Assembly: GCA_900754965.1 (NCBI GenBank)
Contig: CAAEEO010000012.1
Coordinates: 1 to 29,072 of the forward strand
Direction: 5' to 3'
DNA from: an uncultured Oscillospiraceae bacterium
GTDB lineage: Bacteria > Bacillota > Clostridia > Oscillospirales > Oscillospiraceae
Length of the DNA: 29,072 nt
Part shown: positions 7,288-14,597 of the stretch, in pieces
Position numbering within the stretch: position 1 is the stretch's first letter
How the letters are laid out: each line of letters starts with the position of its first letter
Notes under the pieces: generated by a model
What the model was told of the DNA's origin: nothing
Seen by the model: only the letters and a program-made list of their open reading frames with translations
The model's database searches: none
Program-made: the position numbers and the translations under genes

Positions 7288-7995
7288 TTAACCGAACAGG
7301 TTGCACCAAAGCACACTGGATGCCATACTGATAATCAGCACGATCGCCATCACGAAGTTGTTCAGCACCGGGATTTTCTTGGCGATTACACCCAGCACGA
7401 TTGCCAGACCAAGGCTGGTAAACAGTGTCAAAGCCGTGGGCAGGTCAGAAAACACCAGAATGGGAATATACACGGCAAACATGGTGATAAAAAAACATCC
7501 GGAAAGCACAGTACCCCACTCGCCCTGTCCGCTTTTTGCCTTCATAACGCCGGTGGAGTATTTCTCTGCAACAAACGCAGCCATCAGCGGTCCGGAAAGA
7601 ACGCCAATGGTCATGACAATCATCACCGCTGCAAACACTGTTGCGTCAGAAGAGAGGATCTCAGACAGCTGCACGCCAATGCCGCTGGCTGTGTAGTCTG
7701 CCGCCATGGTCTCATAAGAAAGGGAGCCAATGACGGACAAGCGCCACCAGGGCCATGCCGGCCCAAGGGAAACTGCAAGGATCAGAAAGCCCAGCAAAAT
7801 GGCAAGACTGGGAACCAAAGATGCTGCAATCGTCGATTTTACGACGTTAGAAATGGTGCTGGCAGAAATTCCCAACTCCAGGCAGCGTTTCTTTGCTCTG
7901 GAAAAACTGAAGAGGGAGAACGCGACGATTGCAACCAGACCGATTGCAATCAGGATGTATAAAATAGGGCTGTTCGCAAGTTGAGCGCCTGTCAT
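7288..7995 (-). CDS. DUF5058-like integral membrane protein
   Basis: This 235-residue protein has about six membrane helices. From memory it resembles the uncharacterised family DUF5058, with matching PSLAILLGFLILAVSLGPA and WWRLSVIGSLSYETMAA segments near 58-98. No known transporter signature or catalytic motif is visible. AGGAGG lies just before the ATG at 7995. The gene follows the M20 peptidase gene by 18 bases and precedes a second membrane-protein gene by 16 bases, so the four are co-transcribed. A role in moving the substrate or product of the two hydrolases is the simplest reading, but no function is established. The family name should be checked by a profile search. Confidence 0.7.
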   Translation of the reverse strand: MTGAQLANSPILYILIAIGLVAIVAFSLFSFSRAKKRCLELGISASTISNVVKSTIAASLVPSLAILLGFLILAVSLGPAWPWWRLSVIGSLSYETMAADYTASGIGVQLSEILSSDATVFAAVMIVMTIGVLSGPLMAAFVAEKYSTGVMKAKSGQGEWGTVLSGCFFITMFAVYIPILVFSDLPTALTLFTSLGLAIVLGVIAKKIPVLNNFVMAIVLIISMASSVLWCNLFG

Positions 7996-8013
7996 ATTTT
8001 TTCCTCCTAATTC

Positions 8014-9222
8014 TTATTGATGATCCTGAAGCCAACGCGCTGCAATGTATGCATACGCTGCTGTACCACGATAGAGATAACTGTCGTCAAACACCGCTTT
8101 GGGATGATGCTGCGGGTAAACATATCCATCTTCGGAATTTCCCGCACTCAAAAACAGTCCAATCGTAGGAACATGCACGCTGACATACGCAAAGTCTTCG
8201 CTGCCGCCGCCGATTTTGCTGCCGGACGGCATCGGAGGCAGAACCGCTTCGCTCATCAGCTCATTCAGGTACTGACGAGAAAGTTCGGCCATTTCCACAT
8301 CTGCGATCATCGGAGGACAGGAACGCGCATAGGTCACTTCTGCTTCTGCACGGAAGGTTTTTGCAACAGACTCCGCAATCTCTGTCACGCGCTGTCTTGC
8401 AAATTCGACCATTGCCATGTCGCCAGTCCGGATAGTTCCCGTCATTTCCGCAGTATCCGGAATGACATTGCTGGCGTTTCCGGCATGGAAGGTACCCGGC
8501 GTGATCACAAGGTACTCTCCCGGTGTGATCTCTCTTGCATGGATCTCCTGCAGGGCCAGGTGGATATGTGCCATCACATTGATGGGGTCCACAGACAGGT
8601 TGGGCATGGCGCCATGTCCACCCTTACCGCGAACCGTGATATGGAACTCATCGCTGGAGGCGGAGCCTGTACCGCCCTCGGGAATCATCAGGCATCCATT
8701 CGGCAGTGGAAGGCCTGTCATCACATGGATCATCACAGCTGCATCCACATGGGGGGCTTCCAGCACACCGTTTTCCACCATGTCCTTTGCGCCACTCACA
8801 ATTTCCTCTGCCGGCTGGTACATCAGCTTGACCTGACCATTCAGCTCCGACTCATGCTTTTTCAAGATCTTTGCAGCACCGAGCATCATTGCAGTGTGCA
8901 AATCATGGCCGCAGGCGTGCATTTTTCCTTCCACCTGAGAGCAGTACGGCACTTCAGCCTCTTCCTTCACAGGCAGAGCGTCCATATCGCCGCGCAGCAG
9001 GATCGTCTTGCCGCCGGGTTTTCCCAAAACGACCACCAACCCTGCAAGACCACAGTCCACAGGCACGCAGCCAAATTCCTCCAGCCGCGCCCTTACAAAA
9101 GCTTTCGTGAAGTCCAAATCAAATCCAAGTTCCGGGTGCTGATGCAGCTCGCGCCGCCATGCAACCAACTCCTCCTGAATTTCTTTTGCGTCCTCCAAAA
9201 GAGCCATTGTCCAATCTTTCAT
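8014..9222 (-). CDS. M20 family amidohydrolase/peptidase (N-acyl amino acid hydrolase type)
   Basis: This 402-residue cytoplasmic metallohydrolase likely removes an acyl, aminoacyl or similar group from an amino acid through a one- or two-metal site. The family pattern is intact: WRRELHQHPELGF (22-34), GDMDALPV (78-85), MHACGHDLHT (101-110) and YQPAEE, then a lid domain with GKGGHGAMP and a C-terminal GSEDFAYVS metal site. This is the M20D layout of HipO- and IAA-amino-acid-hydrolase-like enzymes. GAGGAG before the ATG at 9222 decides the start; the longer frame upstream has no ribosome site. It is the second gene of the operon, after the amidohydrolase and before the membrane pair, so it probably acts on an imported compound. 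Confidence 0.9.
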   Translation of the reverse strand: MKDWTMALLEDAKEIQEELVAWRRELHQHPELGFDLDFTKAFVRARLEEFGCVPVDCGLAGLVVVLGKPGGKTILLRGDMDALPVKEEAEVPYCSQVEGKMHACGHDLHTAMMLGAAKILKKHESELNGQVKLMYQPAEEIVSGAKDMVENGVLEAPHVDAAVMIHVMTGLPLPNGCLMIPEGGTGSASSDEFHITVRGKGGHGAMPNLSVDPINVMAHIHLALQEIHAREITPGEYLVITPGTFHAGNASNVIPDTAEMTGTIRTGDMAMVEFARQRVTEIAESVAKTFRAEAEVTYARSCPPMIADVEMAELSRQYLNELMSEAVLPPMPSGSKIGGGSEDFAYVSVHVPTIGLFLSAGNSEDGYVYPQHHPKAVFDDSYLYRGTAAYAYIAARWLQDHQ

Positions 9223-9322
9223 CTTGTTCTCCTCCTCACACATTCTTCTATTTGCAATTTTTTTGCTTACCATTTCATCAACATCAGCTGTGGGCATCTC
9301 GCTCCCACTGCTGACAGATGCT

Positions 9323-10606
9323 TTACAGCAGCTTTTCCAACTGCTCTTCAACGGCCGGCAGCCGTTTGACCTTCGGATGAGAGATCCAAGTCTCTCTGTT
9401 CAGAACCATGCGGACATCTCGCAGCGCCCGCAGATCCTGCAGCGGATCTTTCTCCACCACGATCAGCTCAGCCAATTTTCCAGGCTCCAACGATCCGGTC
9501 TCCCCATCGATGCCCAATATCTTTGCATTTTGCAGCGTTGCAGAGTAGATTGCAAAAGCATTGCTGACGCCCACATACTTTGCAAACCAGTAGAGCTCAG
9601 CCCATGTGTTATACTGCGTTACGAACGGACAGGATGCATCAGTTCCCAATCCTACCAGGATTCCATTTGCCAACGCCGTCTTTGCGCCGGAAATGACTCC
9701 ATCTGCCACCACTTTGGAATTCACCTTGGCCATCGCAGGCAGCTGCGTAATGGATGCGTCCAATTCAGACAGGGGCAAGGCAGGGGAAATGGTACAAATC
9801 AGCGCAGCGCCCTTCTCTTTGAAAAGAGCAATCAGCGACTCATCCAGCGGCGCACCATGCTCGATGGTATCGACTCCCGCCTCCAGCGCCACGCGAATGC
9901 CTTCGCTGCTTTCTGTGTGGGAGGCCACATGACACCCATGGGCATGGGCAGTCCGGCAGACTGCGGCTGTTTGTTCCACAGACATCTTCAGTTCTCCCGG
10001 TTCTCCCTCTTTTTTTGCATCGATCACTCCGCCGGTCACGCAAGTTTTGATTAAGTCCGGCTTATACTGACAAACCTCATCGGTTCGTTTCTGCAATTCA
10101 TCGGGTGTCGTACCCGTAATAGCAAATGTACCGTCGCCATGCCCCCCAGGCACTGTCACCGCCGGACCGGAAACCAGCACTCGCGGCCACTCGGTTCCCT
10201 GAATGGCATCCCGCACAGCAATATCTGAATAAAACAGATCTCCGACTCCGCGCACCGTGGTCACGCCGGAATGTAAAATGGTTTTCAGATTCTTGCGAAT
10301 CATATTTCTCAGGGCAGCAGCCCCGATTTTAGTCTGCAAAAAGCGGAGCAATCTCTCTTGTGATTTTCCGCCGCTCATAGACTTACTGGGTTTCCCGCTT
10401 CCAAACAAGTGTGCGTGCATGTTGATCAATCCCGGCAGCACATACATTCCAGTTAGGTCGATCGTTTCATACCCTTCCGGTTCTTCGCAGTCTCCACTGG
10501 TGATTTTCTCAATCCGGCCTTCATTTATGAACAGATTTGCATGTGCCAATGGAACTTCATTTCCTGTTCCATCGATCAGCGTGCAGTTTTTCAGGATTCG
10601 TTTCAA
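9323..10606 (-). CDS. Metal-dependent amidohydrolase (imidazolonepropionase/prolidase-like)
   Basis: This 427-residue TIM-barrel hydrolase belongs to the amidohydrolase superfamily that includes imidazolonepropionase and the zinc-dependent Xaa-Pro and Xaa-Arg dipeptidases. Visible metal ligands are H64-x-H66 (NMHAH), the bridging lysine K187 (LIKTCVTGG), H230 (VASHTES), H250 (TIEHG) and the Asp in LGTDAS. The small beta-sandwich formed by both ends is present (ILKNCTLIDGTGNEVP and LEPGKLAELIVVEKDP). The start is TTG at 10606, because GGAGGGGAG lies just upstream and no ATG occurs before residue 54. It is the first gene of the operon with the M20 enzyme and two membrane proteins. The substrate is unknown; a dipeptide or N-acyl amino acid fits the neighbours. 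Confidence 0.87.
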   Translation of the reverse strand: MKRILKNCTLIDGTGNEVPLAHANLFINEGRIEKITSGDCEEPEGYETIDLTGMYVLPGLINMHAHLFGSGKPSKSMSGGKSQERLLRFLQTKIGAAALRNMIRKNLKTILHSGVTTVRGVGDLFYSDIAVRDAIQGTEWPRVLVSGPAVTVPGGHGDGTFAITGTTPDELQKRTDEVCQYKPDLIKTCVTGGVIDAKKEGEPGELKMSVEQTAAVCRTAHAHGCHVASHTESSEGIRVALEAGVDTIEHGAPLDESLIALFKEKGAALICTISPALPLSELDASITQLPAMAKVNSKVVADGVISGAKTALANGILVGLGTDASCPFVTQYNTWAELYWFAKYVGVSNAFAIYSATLQNAKILGIDGETGSLEPGKLAELIVVEKDPLQDLRALRDVRMVLNRETWISHPKVKRLPAVEEQLEKLL

Positions 10607-10643
10607 TCGTCTCTCCCCTCCCGCAAAAATAAACTTAGTGTAT

Positions 10644-10672
10644 AATTTAGCACTTTTATCAGATAAAGTCAA
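10644..10672 (-). promoter_or_regulatory. Promoter of the amidohydrolase operon
   Basis: Minus-strand TTGACT (10667-10672) and TAAATT (10644-10649) are 17 bases apart in an A+T-rich stretch. The expected transcript start near 10637 leaves a leader of about 30 bases. From 10673 to 10849 I see only A+T-rich sequence, with no gene and no clear operator. Confidence 0.6.
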
Positions 10673-10849
10673 ACAAAAATTTCACTGTTTTTTTCATATT
10701 CAAGCCTAATATACGGTCTTCAATGTAAAAATCCCAAAAAATTTCTCTTTTTCTCGCAAAAGCCATATTAAAACGCAGCGGTTCAAAAAGACAAATTCCT
10801 GTATTTCGAAAATTTTTTCAAAGGACTGTCGTTTACTCCGCAAAATAAT

Positions 10850-10898
10850 AAAATAACATCTGCAAGGAACCCTGTCGCTTTCTTGCAGATGTTATTTT
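10850..10898. terminator. Bidirectional terminator after the U32-like gene
   Basis: A perfect 16-bp stem (AAAATAACATCTGCAA / TTGCAGATGTTATTTT) has a 17-base loop. A-runs and T-runs on either side allow termination on both strands. It separates the U32-like gene (minus) from the amidohydrolase operon promoter. Confidence 0.85.
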
Positions 10899-10945
10899 CG
10901 TTTGATTCCCACTTCCGGCGGACATGACTCTGTTGGTACCGTTCC

Positions 10946-11857
10946 TCAAAACAAATCCAGCATATTGTCCAGATAGATCTGCTCCCGGACATGGAGCTGA
11001 TACTCCGGCCGGGTCATATAGTACAGCAGAAATTCCAGGATCAGCGCGCTGCCCAGTCCCCGACCTTCGATCTTAAAGTTGGAAAATCCCATGGGCAGGT
11101 AGGTCTTTTGAATGGCATCGATGCCAATGAATCCCGGATTCTCCATGGCCCTGGAAAACCGGTATCCCTCGGCGGCTCCCGGTGCCGTGCAGCGATGATC
11201 CGGGCAATTTTCCCCCAAATTCTGCCGACTGACCGTTTCGTAGCAGCGTTTCCTGTCCCGACATCCGAACCAGCAGCATTCATTGCAGAGGAATTCCACT
11301 TTGTCTTTCTGTGCCTGGGGCAAGGTTTCCCATTGGTCAAAGGCTTTGTTGAGGCGAAAATCCGGCACCACATAACGAAATGCCTCCCGCTCCAGTTCTG
11401 CCCGCAGCAGGGAAAACTCCGTCAGCACCTTGGTGGTGGAGGACACATAATACAGACCCGGATATGTTTTTTGCAAATAGTTCAGCAGCAGATCGGAGTG
11501 GACAATCACTCCGTTTTCCACCCCCGTCCCCTTTTCAAACAGTGCGCACAGCCGATTACAGTCGGGATCAGACAGATGTTCTTCCCGGAGCAGAGAATTG
11601 CTGAAGGTCAGCCGCCCAGAGATCCCATATTCCTCTGTCAGCGCCAACGCCTCCCGGGCCGTGCATTCCCCGCCGCCAATGCGTCCGCCGCCCCAAAGAC
11701 AGTCTGCCGGTGCCCCGTAAAGGGAGCCGATCTCACACCAGTCGTAAAAATATTCCCGATGTTCCCGGTACACCGGCAAAAATGCACGGTAGAACTCGTA
11801 AATTTCAAATAAGCCCGGAAGATGGTAGTAAGCCCTGACCTTTCCCCGTTTCCCCAT
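10946..11857 (-). CDS. Cysteine-rich protein related to the U32 peptidase/hydroxylase family
   Basis: This 303-residue cytoplasmic protein has the general look of the U32 (YdcP/RlhA/UbiU) fold. FSNFKIEGRG (258-267) matches the FKIEGR signature of that family, and VVPDFRLN (163-170) occupies the place of its conserved barrel strand. Cysteines at 191, 194, 195, 199, 205, 218 and 223 form a cluster resembling the Fe-S or metal site of U32 proteins, here in CNECCWFGC and CPDHRC. U32 relatives hydroxylate rRNA, tRNA or quinones in a prephenate- or Fe-S-dependent way; whether this one does is unknown. It is shorter than typical U32 proteins of about 400 residues or more. AGGAGGG precedes the ATG. 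It stands alone between two terminators. Confidence 0.6.
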   Translation of the reverse strand: MGKRGKVRAYYHLPGLFEIYEFYRAFLPVYREHREYFYDWCEIGSLYGAPADCLWGGGRIGGGECTAREALALTEEYGISGRLTFSNSLLREEHLSDPDCNRLCALFEKGTGVENGVIVHSDLLLNYLQKTYPGLYYVSSTTKVLTEFSLLRAELEREAFRYVVPDFRLNKAFDQWETLPQAQKDKVEFLCNECCWFGCRDRKRCYETVSRQNLGENCPDHRCTAPGAAEGYRFSRAMENPGFIGIDAIQKTYLPMGFSNFKIEGRGLGSALILEFLLYYMTRPEYQLHVREQIYLDNMLDLF

Positions 11858-12021
11858 GCTTTTCCCTCCTGTTTACTGTGCTCTGCAAAGCCGTCAAGTG
11901 TACGGCCAGTGGGGCAGATTTCTCCCCCAAAGGATACCCAAAAGTAGATGACCGCTCCGTCCTAAACTCTCCAACCCACTTCTTTCGCCACCCTTTTCTA
12001 TCACTGTATCATATATGAATC

Positions 12022-12053
12022 AAAAAAGACAGGGGCAGTTCGCCCCTGTCTTT
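12022..12053 (-). terminator. Terminator of spoIVB
   Basis: A perfect 12-bp stem (AAAGACAGGGGC / GCCCCTGTCTTT) has a 5-base loop and lies 4 bases past the spoIVB stop codon. On the minus strand it runs into six T. Confidence 0.85.
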
Positions 12054-12056
12054 CCT

Positions 12057-13058
12057 TTATCCCGCTGCCTCCAGCATATTTTCAATAAAAATGCCATATC
12101 CCCGGGTCGGGTCGTTGGTCAGGACATGGGTGACGGCTCCAACCAGTTTTCCGTTCTGAAGGATGGGGGAACCACTCATTCCCTGCACAATACCGCCGGT
12201 GGTCTCCAACAGTTTCGGGTCCGTCACGGAAATCAGGAACCGCTCCTCATTCCCTTCACGATACACCCGATCGATGGAGATCTCATAGGGCTGGGTCTGG
12301 GTCCCGTTGACGGTGGAGAGGATTGTCGCCTTTCCCGGCCGCACTTCTCCCCATTCCGCACTTTCCAAAACCTGTCCCCAACTGTCCGATGCTCCCTCGT
12401 AGCTGCCGAAAATGCCGAACACCGTATTCTCTCCCACGGTGCCGCAGACATTCCCGCCATCAAAATTTCCCGTCAGTTCCCCGGGCGCACCGGCCCGGCC
12501 TTTTACCACGCCCACCACCGATGCGTCGTAAATCTCTCCCTTGGTCACCGGGATCAGGTTTCCAGTTTCCGCATCATTGATGCCGTGGCCCAGCGCACCG
12601 TAAACGCCGGTCTCCGGGTCATAATAGGTCACAGTACCGATTCCCGTGATGCCGTCCCGAAGCCACAGTCCTAACTGATGCCGCCCGTCTGCGGCCAGTA
12701 CCGGGGTGATGGTGAACTGTTTCCGTTCCCCCTCCCGCAGCACTGTCAAGGAAATCGGATCATCTGTCAGCTGTTTTGCCGCACCGGAAAATTCCTCCAG
12801 ACAGTGAACCTCCTTACCGCCCAACTTTACAATGATGTCCCCCGGCAAAACCCCCGATTGCGCCGCCGGGGAACACTTTCCTTCCGCTGTTTCCACTTCA
12901 CTGATCCCGGCCACCATGACACCGTCAATGGTCACCCGGATGCCTACCGCTTTTCCCACCGGGATCAGATCTGCCGCAAGCGCGGAGATCTGCATCAGCC
13001 CGGAGATTGCCAGGGCCAGGACCAGCGATACAGCCGTTTTTCCAAATTTCTTTCCCAT
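12057..13058 (-). CDS. spoIVB: SpoIVB sporulation serine peptidase
   Basis: This 333-residue secreted protease is made in the forespore and cleaves SpoIVFA, which triggers pro-SigK processing in the mother cell. A signal or anchor segment occupies about 8-29 (ending ALAAD). Then come LIPVGKAVGI, a PDZ domain (about 45-120, with LPGDIIVKLGG), and the S55 peptidase domain. The catalytic triad pattern is present: H158 (GALGHGI), D280 (SVTDPKLL) and S295 (QGMSGSP). It is shorter than the Bacillus protein (about 425 residues), as is common in Clostridia. The ATG at 13058 is preferred over an in-frame GTG at 13076 because of a GAGGGA ribosome site. It is the clearest evidence that the organism sporulates. 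Confidence 0.95.
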   Translation of the reverse strand: MGKKFGKTAVSLVLALAISGLMQISALAADLIPVGKAVGIRVTIDGVMVAGISEVETAEGKCSPAAQSGVLPGDIIVKLGGKEVHCLEEFSGAAKQLTDDPISLTVLREGERKQFTITPVLAADGRHQLGLWLRDGITGIGTVTYYDPETGVYGALGHGINDAETGNLIPVTKGEIYDASVVGVVKGRAGAPGELTGNFDGGNVCGTVGENTVFGIFGSYEGASDSWGQVLESAEWGEVRPGKATILSTVNGTQTQPYEISIDRVYREGNEERFLISVTDPKLLETTGGIVQGMSGSPILQNGKLVGAVTHVLTNDPTRGYGIFIENMLEAAG

Positions 13059-13119
13059 ACTTGCATCTTCCCTCACTTCCCCTTTGCGGTCTCAAAATTT
13101 TTGAAAATCTGATAAACCG

Positions 13120-13127
13120 CATACAGT
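13120..13127 (+). promoter_or_regulatory. Possible SigE-type -10 box upstream of the M14 peptidase
   Basis: CATACAGT fits the CATACAnT -10 consensus of the mother-cell sigma factor SigE. The matching -35 element is weak or absent, so this is tentative. It lies about 115 bases before the peptidase ATG and next to the divergent spoIVB gene. Confidence 0.25.
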
Positions 13128-13153
13128 CAGTATGGCTCAGAACAAGAAAAATA

Positions 13154-13209
13154 AAGGAGGAGGAATTTTGTTTCTTTTCCTTTTCTGCCTGCATCCGCAT
13201 ATCTTATAG
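13154..13209 (+). other. Strong ribosome site followed by a 13-codon frame
   Basis: AAAGGAGGAGG at 13154-13164 is an unusually good ribosome site, but the only start after it is TTG at 13168. That frame stops at 13209 after 13 codons (MFLFLFCLHPHIL). It could be a leader peptide for the peptidase gene at 13241, or a fortuitous purine run. It is too short to judge from composition. Confidence 0.25.
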
Positions 13210-13240
13210 AGAAACTGTTTCTGGGGAGGAAGATTTTTCC

Positions 13241-14533
13241 ATGAAAATCATGAAATTCGGCAGCCGCGGTTCCAATGTGCAATTCCTGCAACTGGCTCTC
13301 AACCAGGCAGGCGCAGGCCCTGTTCTCACCGACGGATTGTTCGGCTATGCCACCCAAAACGCCGTGACAGCCTTTCAGCGCAGCCACAGTCTACCTCCGG
13401 ACGGCATTGTAGGCCCACAAACGGAGCAGGCCCTCATGCCCTGGTACACCGGCTTTATCATCCACACCATCCGCCCCGGCGATACCCTGTACACCGTTGC
13501 CCGGATGCACCACACCACCGTTCGACGGGTAGAAACCGCCAACCCCGGCCTGGACCCCTTTCAGCTGATTCCGGGCACCCGGCTGACGGTACCGCTGGCT
13601 TTTCCCGTTGTCCCCACTACCATCGACTGGACTTCCGATGTTCTGACCAAAACCGTGGTCGGTCTGTCTGCCCGCTACCCCATGATCCGCGTGGACAGTA
13701 TCGGCCGGAGTCAAATGGGCGTTTCCATTCCCTGTCTCGCCCTGGGCACCGGCCCGATCCCCGTGCTATACAATGCCGCCCACCACGCCAATGAATGGAT
13801 CACCACACCGATTTTGATGAAATTTGCCGAAGATCTGGCGCAGGCCGCCATGAGGGATCGGCCGCTGTACGGCATCTCTGTCCGGGAACTGCTCCAACGC
13901 TGTCGGGTCTATCTGGTGCCCATGGTCAATCCGGACGGGGTCGATTTGGTCACAGGTATGCTCACAGAGGGAACCGAATACGACCACGCCCGGGAAATTG
14001 CCGCAAATTACCCTGACATCCCTTTCCCCGCCGGATGGAAAGCCAACATTGCCGGAATCGACTTGAATCTCCAGTACCCTGCCGGGTGGGAACAGGCCCG
14101 CGCGATCAAGTTTGCCCAGGGATTCTGCACTCCTGCCCCCCGGGATTATGTCGGTCCGGCGCCTCTGTCCGCCCCGGAAAGCCGGGCCATGGCCGAATTT
14201 ACCCAGTCCCTCCGGCCTCGGCTGACATTGTCTTATCACACCCAGGGCCGGGTCATTTACTGGAAGTATCTGGATTATGAGCCGGAACACAGCCGTGCCA
14301 TCGCCTATCGTTTTGCAGCCGCCTCCGGCTATCTGGTGGAGCAGACGCCCTACACAGCGGGCTTTGCGGGATATAAGGACTGGTTCCTGGAAAATTACCA
14401 TCTGCCCGGTTACACCATTGAAGTGGGCCTGGGCGAAAATCCCCTGCCTCTCAGCCAATTCGAACAGATCTACCAGGAAAATCTGGGAATTCTGGTTCTT
14501 GGGGCGTATCTGGCCGCAGAAATAGCGCCGTGA
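13241..14533 (+). CDS. Gamma-D-glutamyl-L-diamino acid endopeptidase (M14, ENP1-like)
   Basis: This 430-residue zinc peptidase likely cleaves the gamma-D-Glu to diaminopimelate bond in peptidoglycan stem peptides. A peptidoglycan-binding repeat (about 6-65, GSRGSNVQFLQLAL), a LysM domain (about 72-119, HTIRPGDTLYTVA to IPGTRLTVP) and an M14 domain (125-430) follow each other, as in endopeptidase I of Lysinibacillus sphaericus. Zinc ligands are H182 and E185 (HHANEW) and H333 (SYHTQG); the general base is E394 (YTIEVG). No signal peptide is visible, consistent with enzymes that act inside the sporulating cell or are released on lysis. GGGGAGGA precedes the ATG at 13241. Divergence from spoIVB fits a sporulation role, but this is inferred. 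Confidence 0.88.
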   Translation: MKIMKFGSRGSNVQFLQLALNQAGAGPVLTDGLFGYATQNAVTAFQRSHSLPPDGIVGPQTEQALMPWYTGFIIHTIRPGDTLYTVARMHHTTVRRVETANPGLDPFQLIPGTRLTVPLAFPVVPTTIDWTSDVLTKTVVGLSARYPMIRVDSIGRSQMGVSIPCLALGTGPIPVLYNAAHHANEWITTPILMKFAEDLAQAAMRDRPLYGISVRELLQRCRVYLVPMVNPDGVDLVTGMLTEGTEYDHAREIAANYPDIPFPAGWKANIAGIDLNLQYPAGWEQARAIKFAQGFCTPAPRDYVGPAPLSAPESRAMAEFTQSLRPRLTLSYHTQGRVIYWKYLDYEPEHSRAIAYRFAAASGYLVEQTPYTAGFAGYKDWFLENYHLPGYTIEVGLGENPLPLSQFEQIYQENLGILVLGAYLAAEIAP

Positions 14534-14536
14534 CCG

Positions 14537-14578
14537 TAAAAAAACGGTGCCTCCGGGAATAAATCCCGGACGCACCGT
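14537..14578 (-). terminator. Terminator of the TRAP operon
   Basis: The stem ACGGTGC plus TCCGGGA pairs with TCCCGGA plus GCACCGT around one mismatch and a 5-base loop. On the minus strand it is followed by seven T (14537-14543). There is no U-run on the plus side, so it serves the TRAP genes rather than the peptidase gene. Confidence 0.75.
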
Positions 14579-14597
14579 CCGCTCTTGAATGTTTCGC

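Noticed and set aside
8017..9369. A 450-codon plus-strand frame opposite the M20 peptidase gene
   Set aside because: It is rich in Cys and His with no recognisable fold, and is antisense to a gene with all M20 motifs.
11858..12021. A promoter for the U32-like gene (TTGACG near the gene)
   Set aside because: The matching -10 would overlap the ribosome binding site. No other pair with proper spacing was convincing, so none is annotated.
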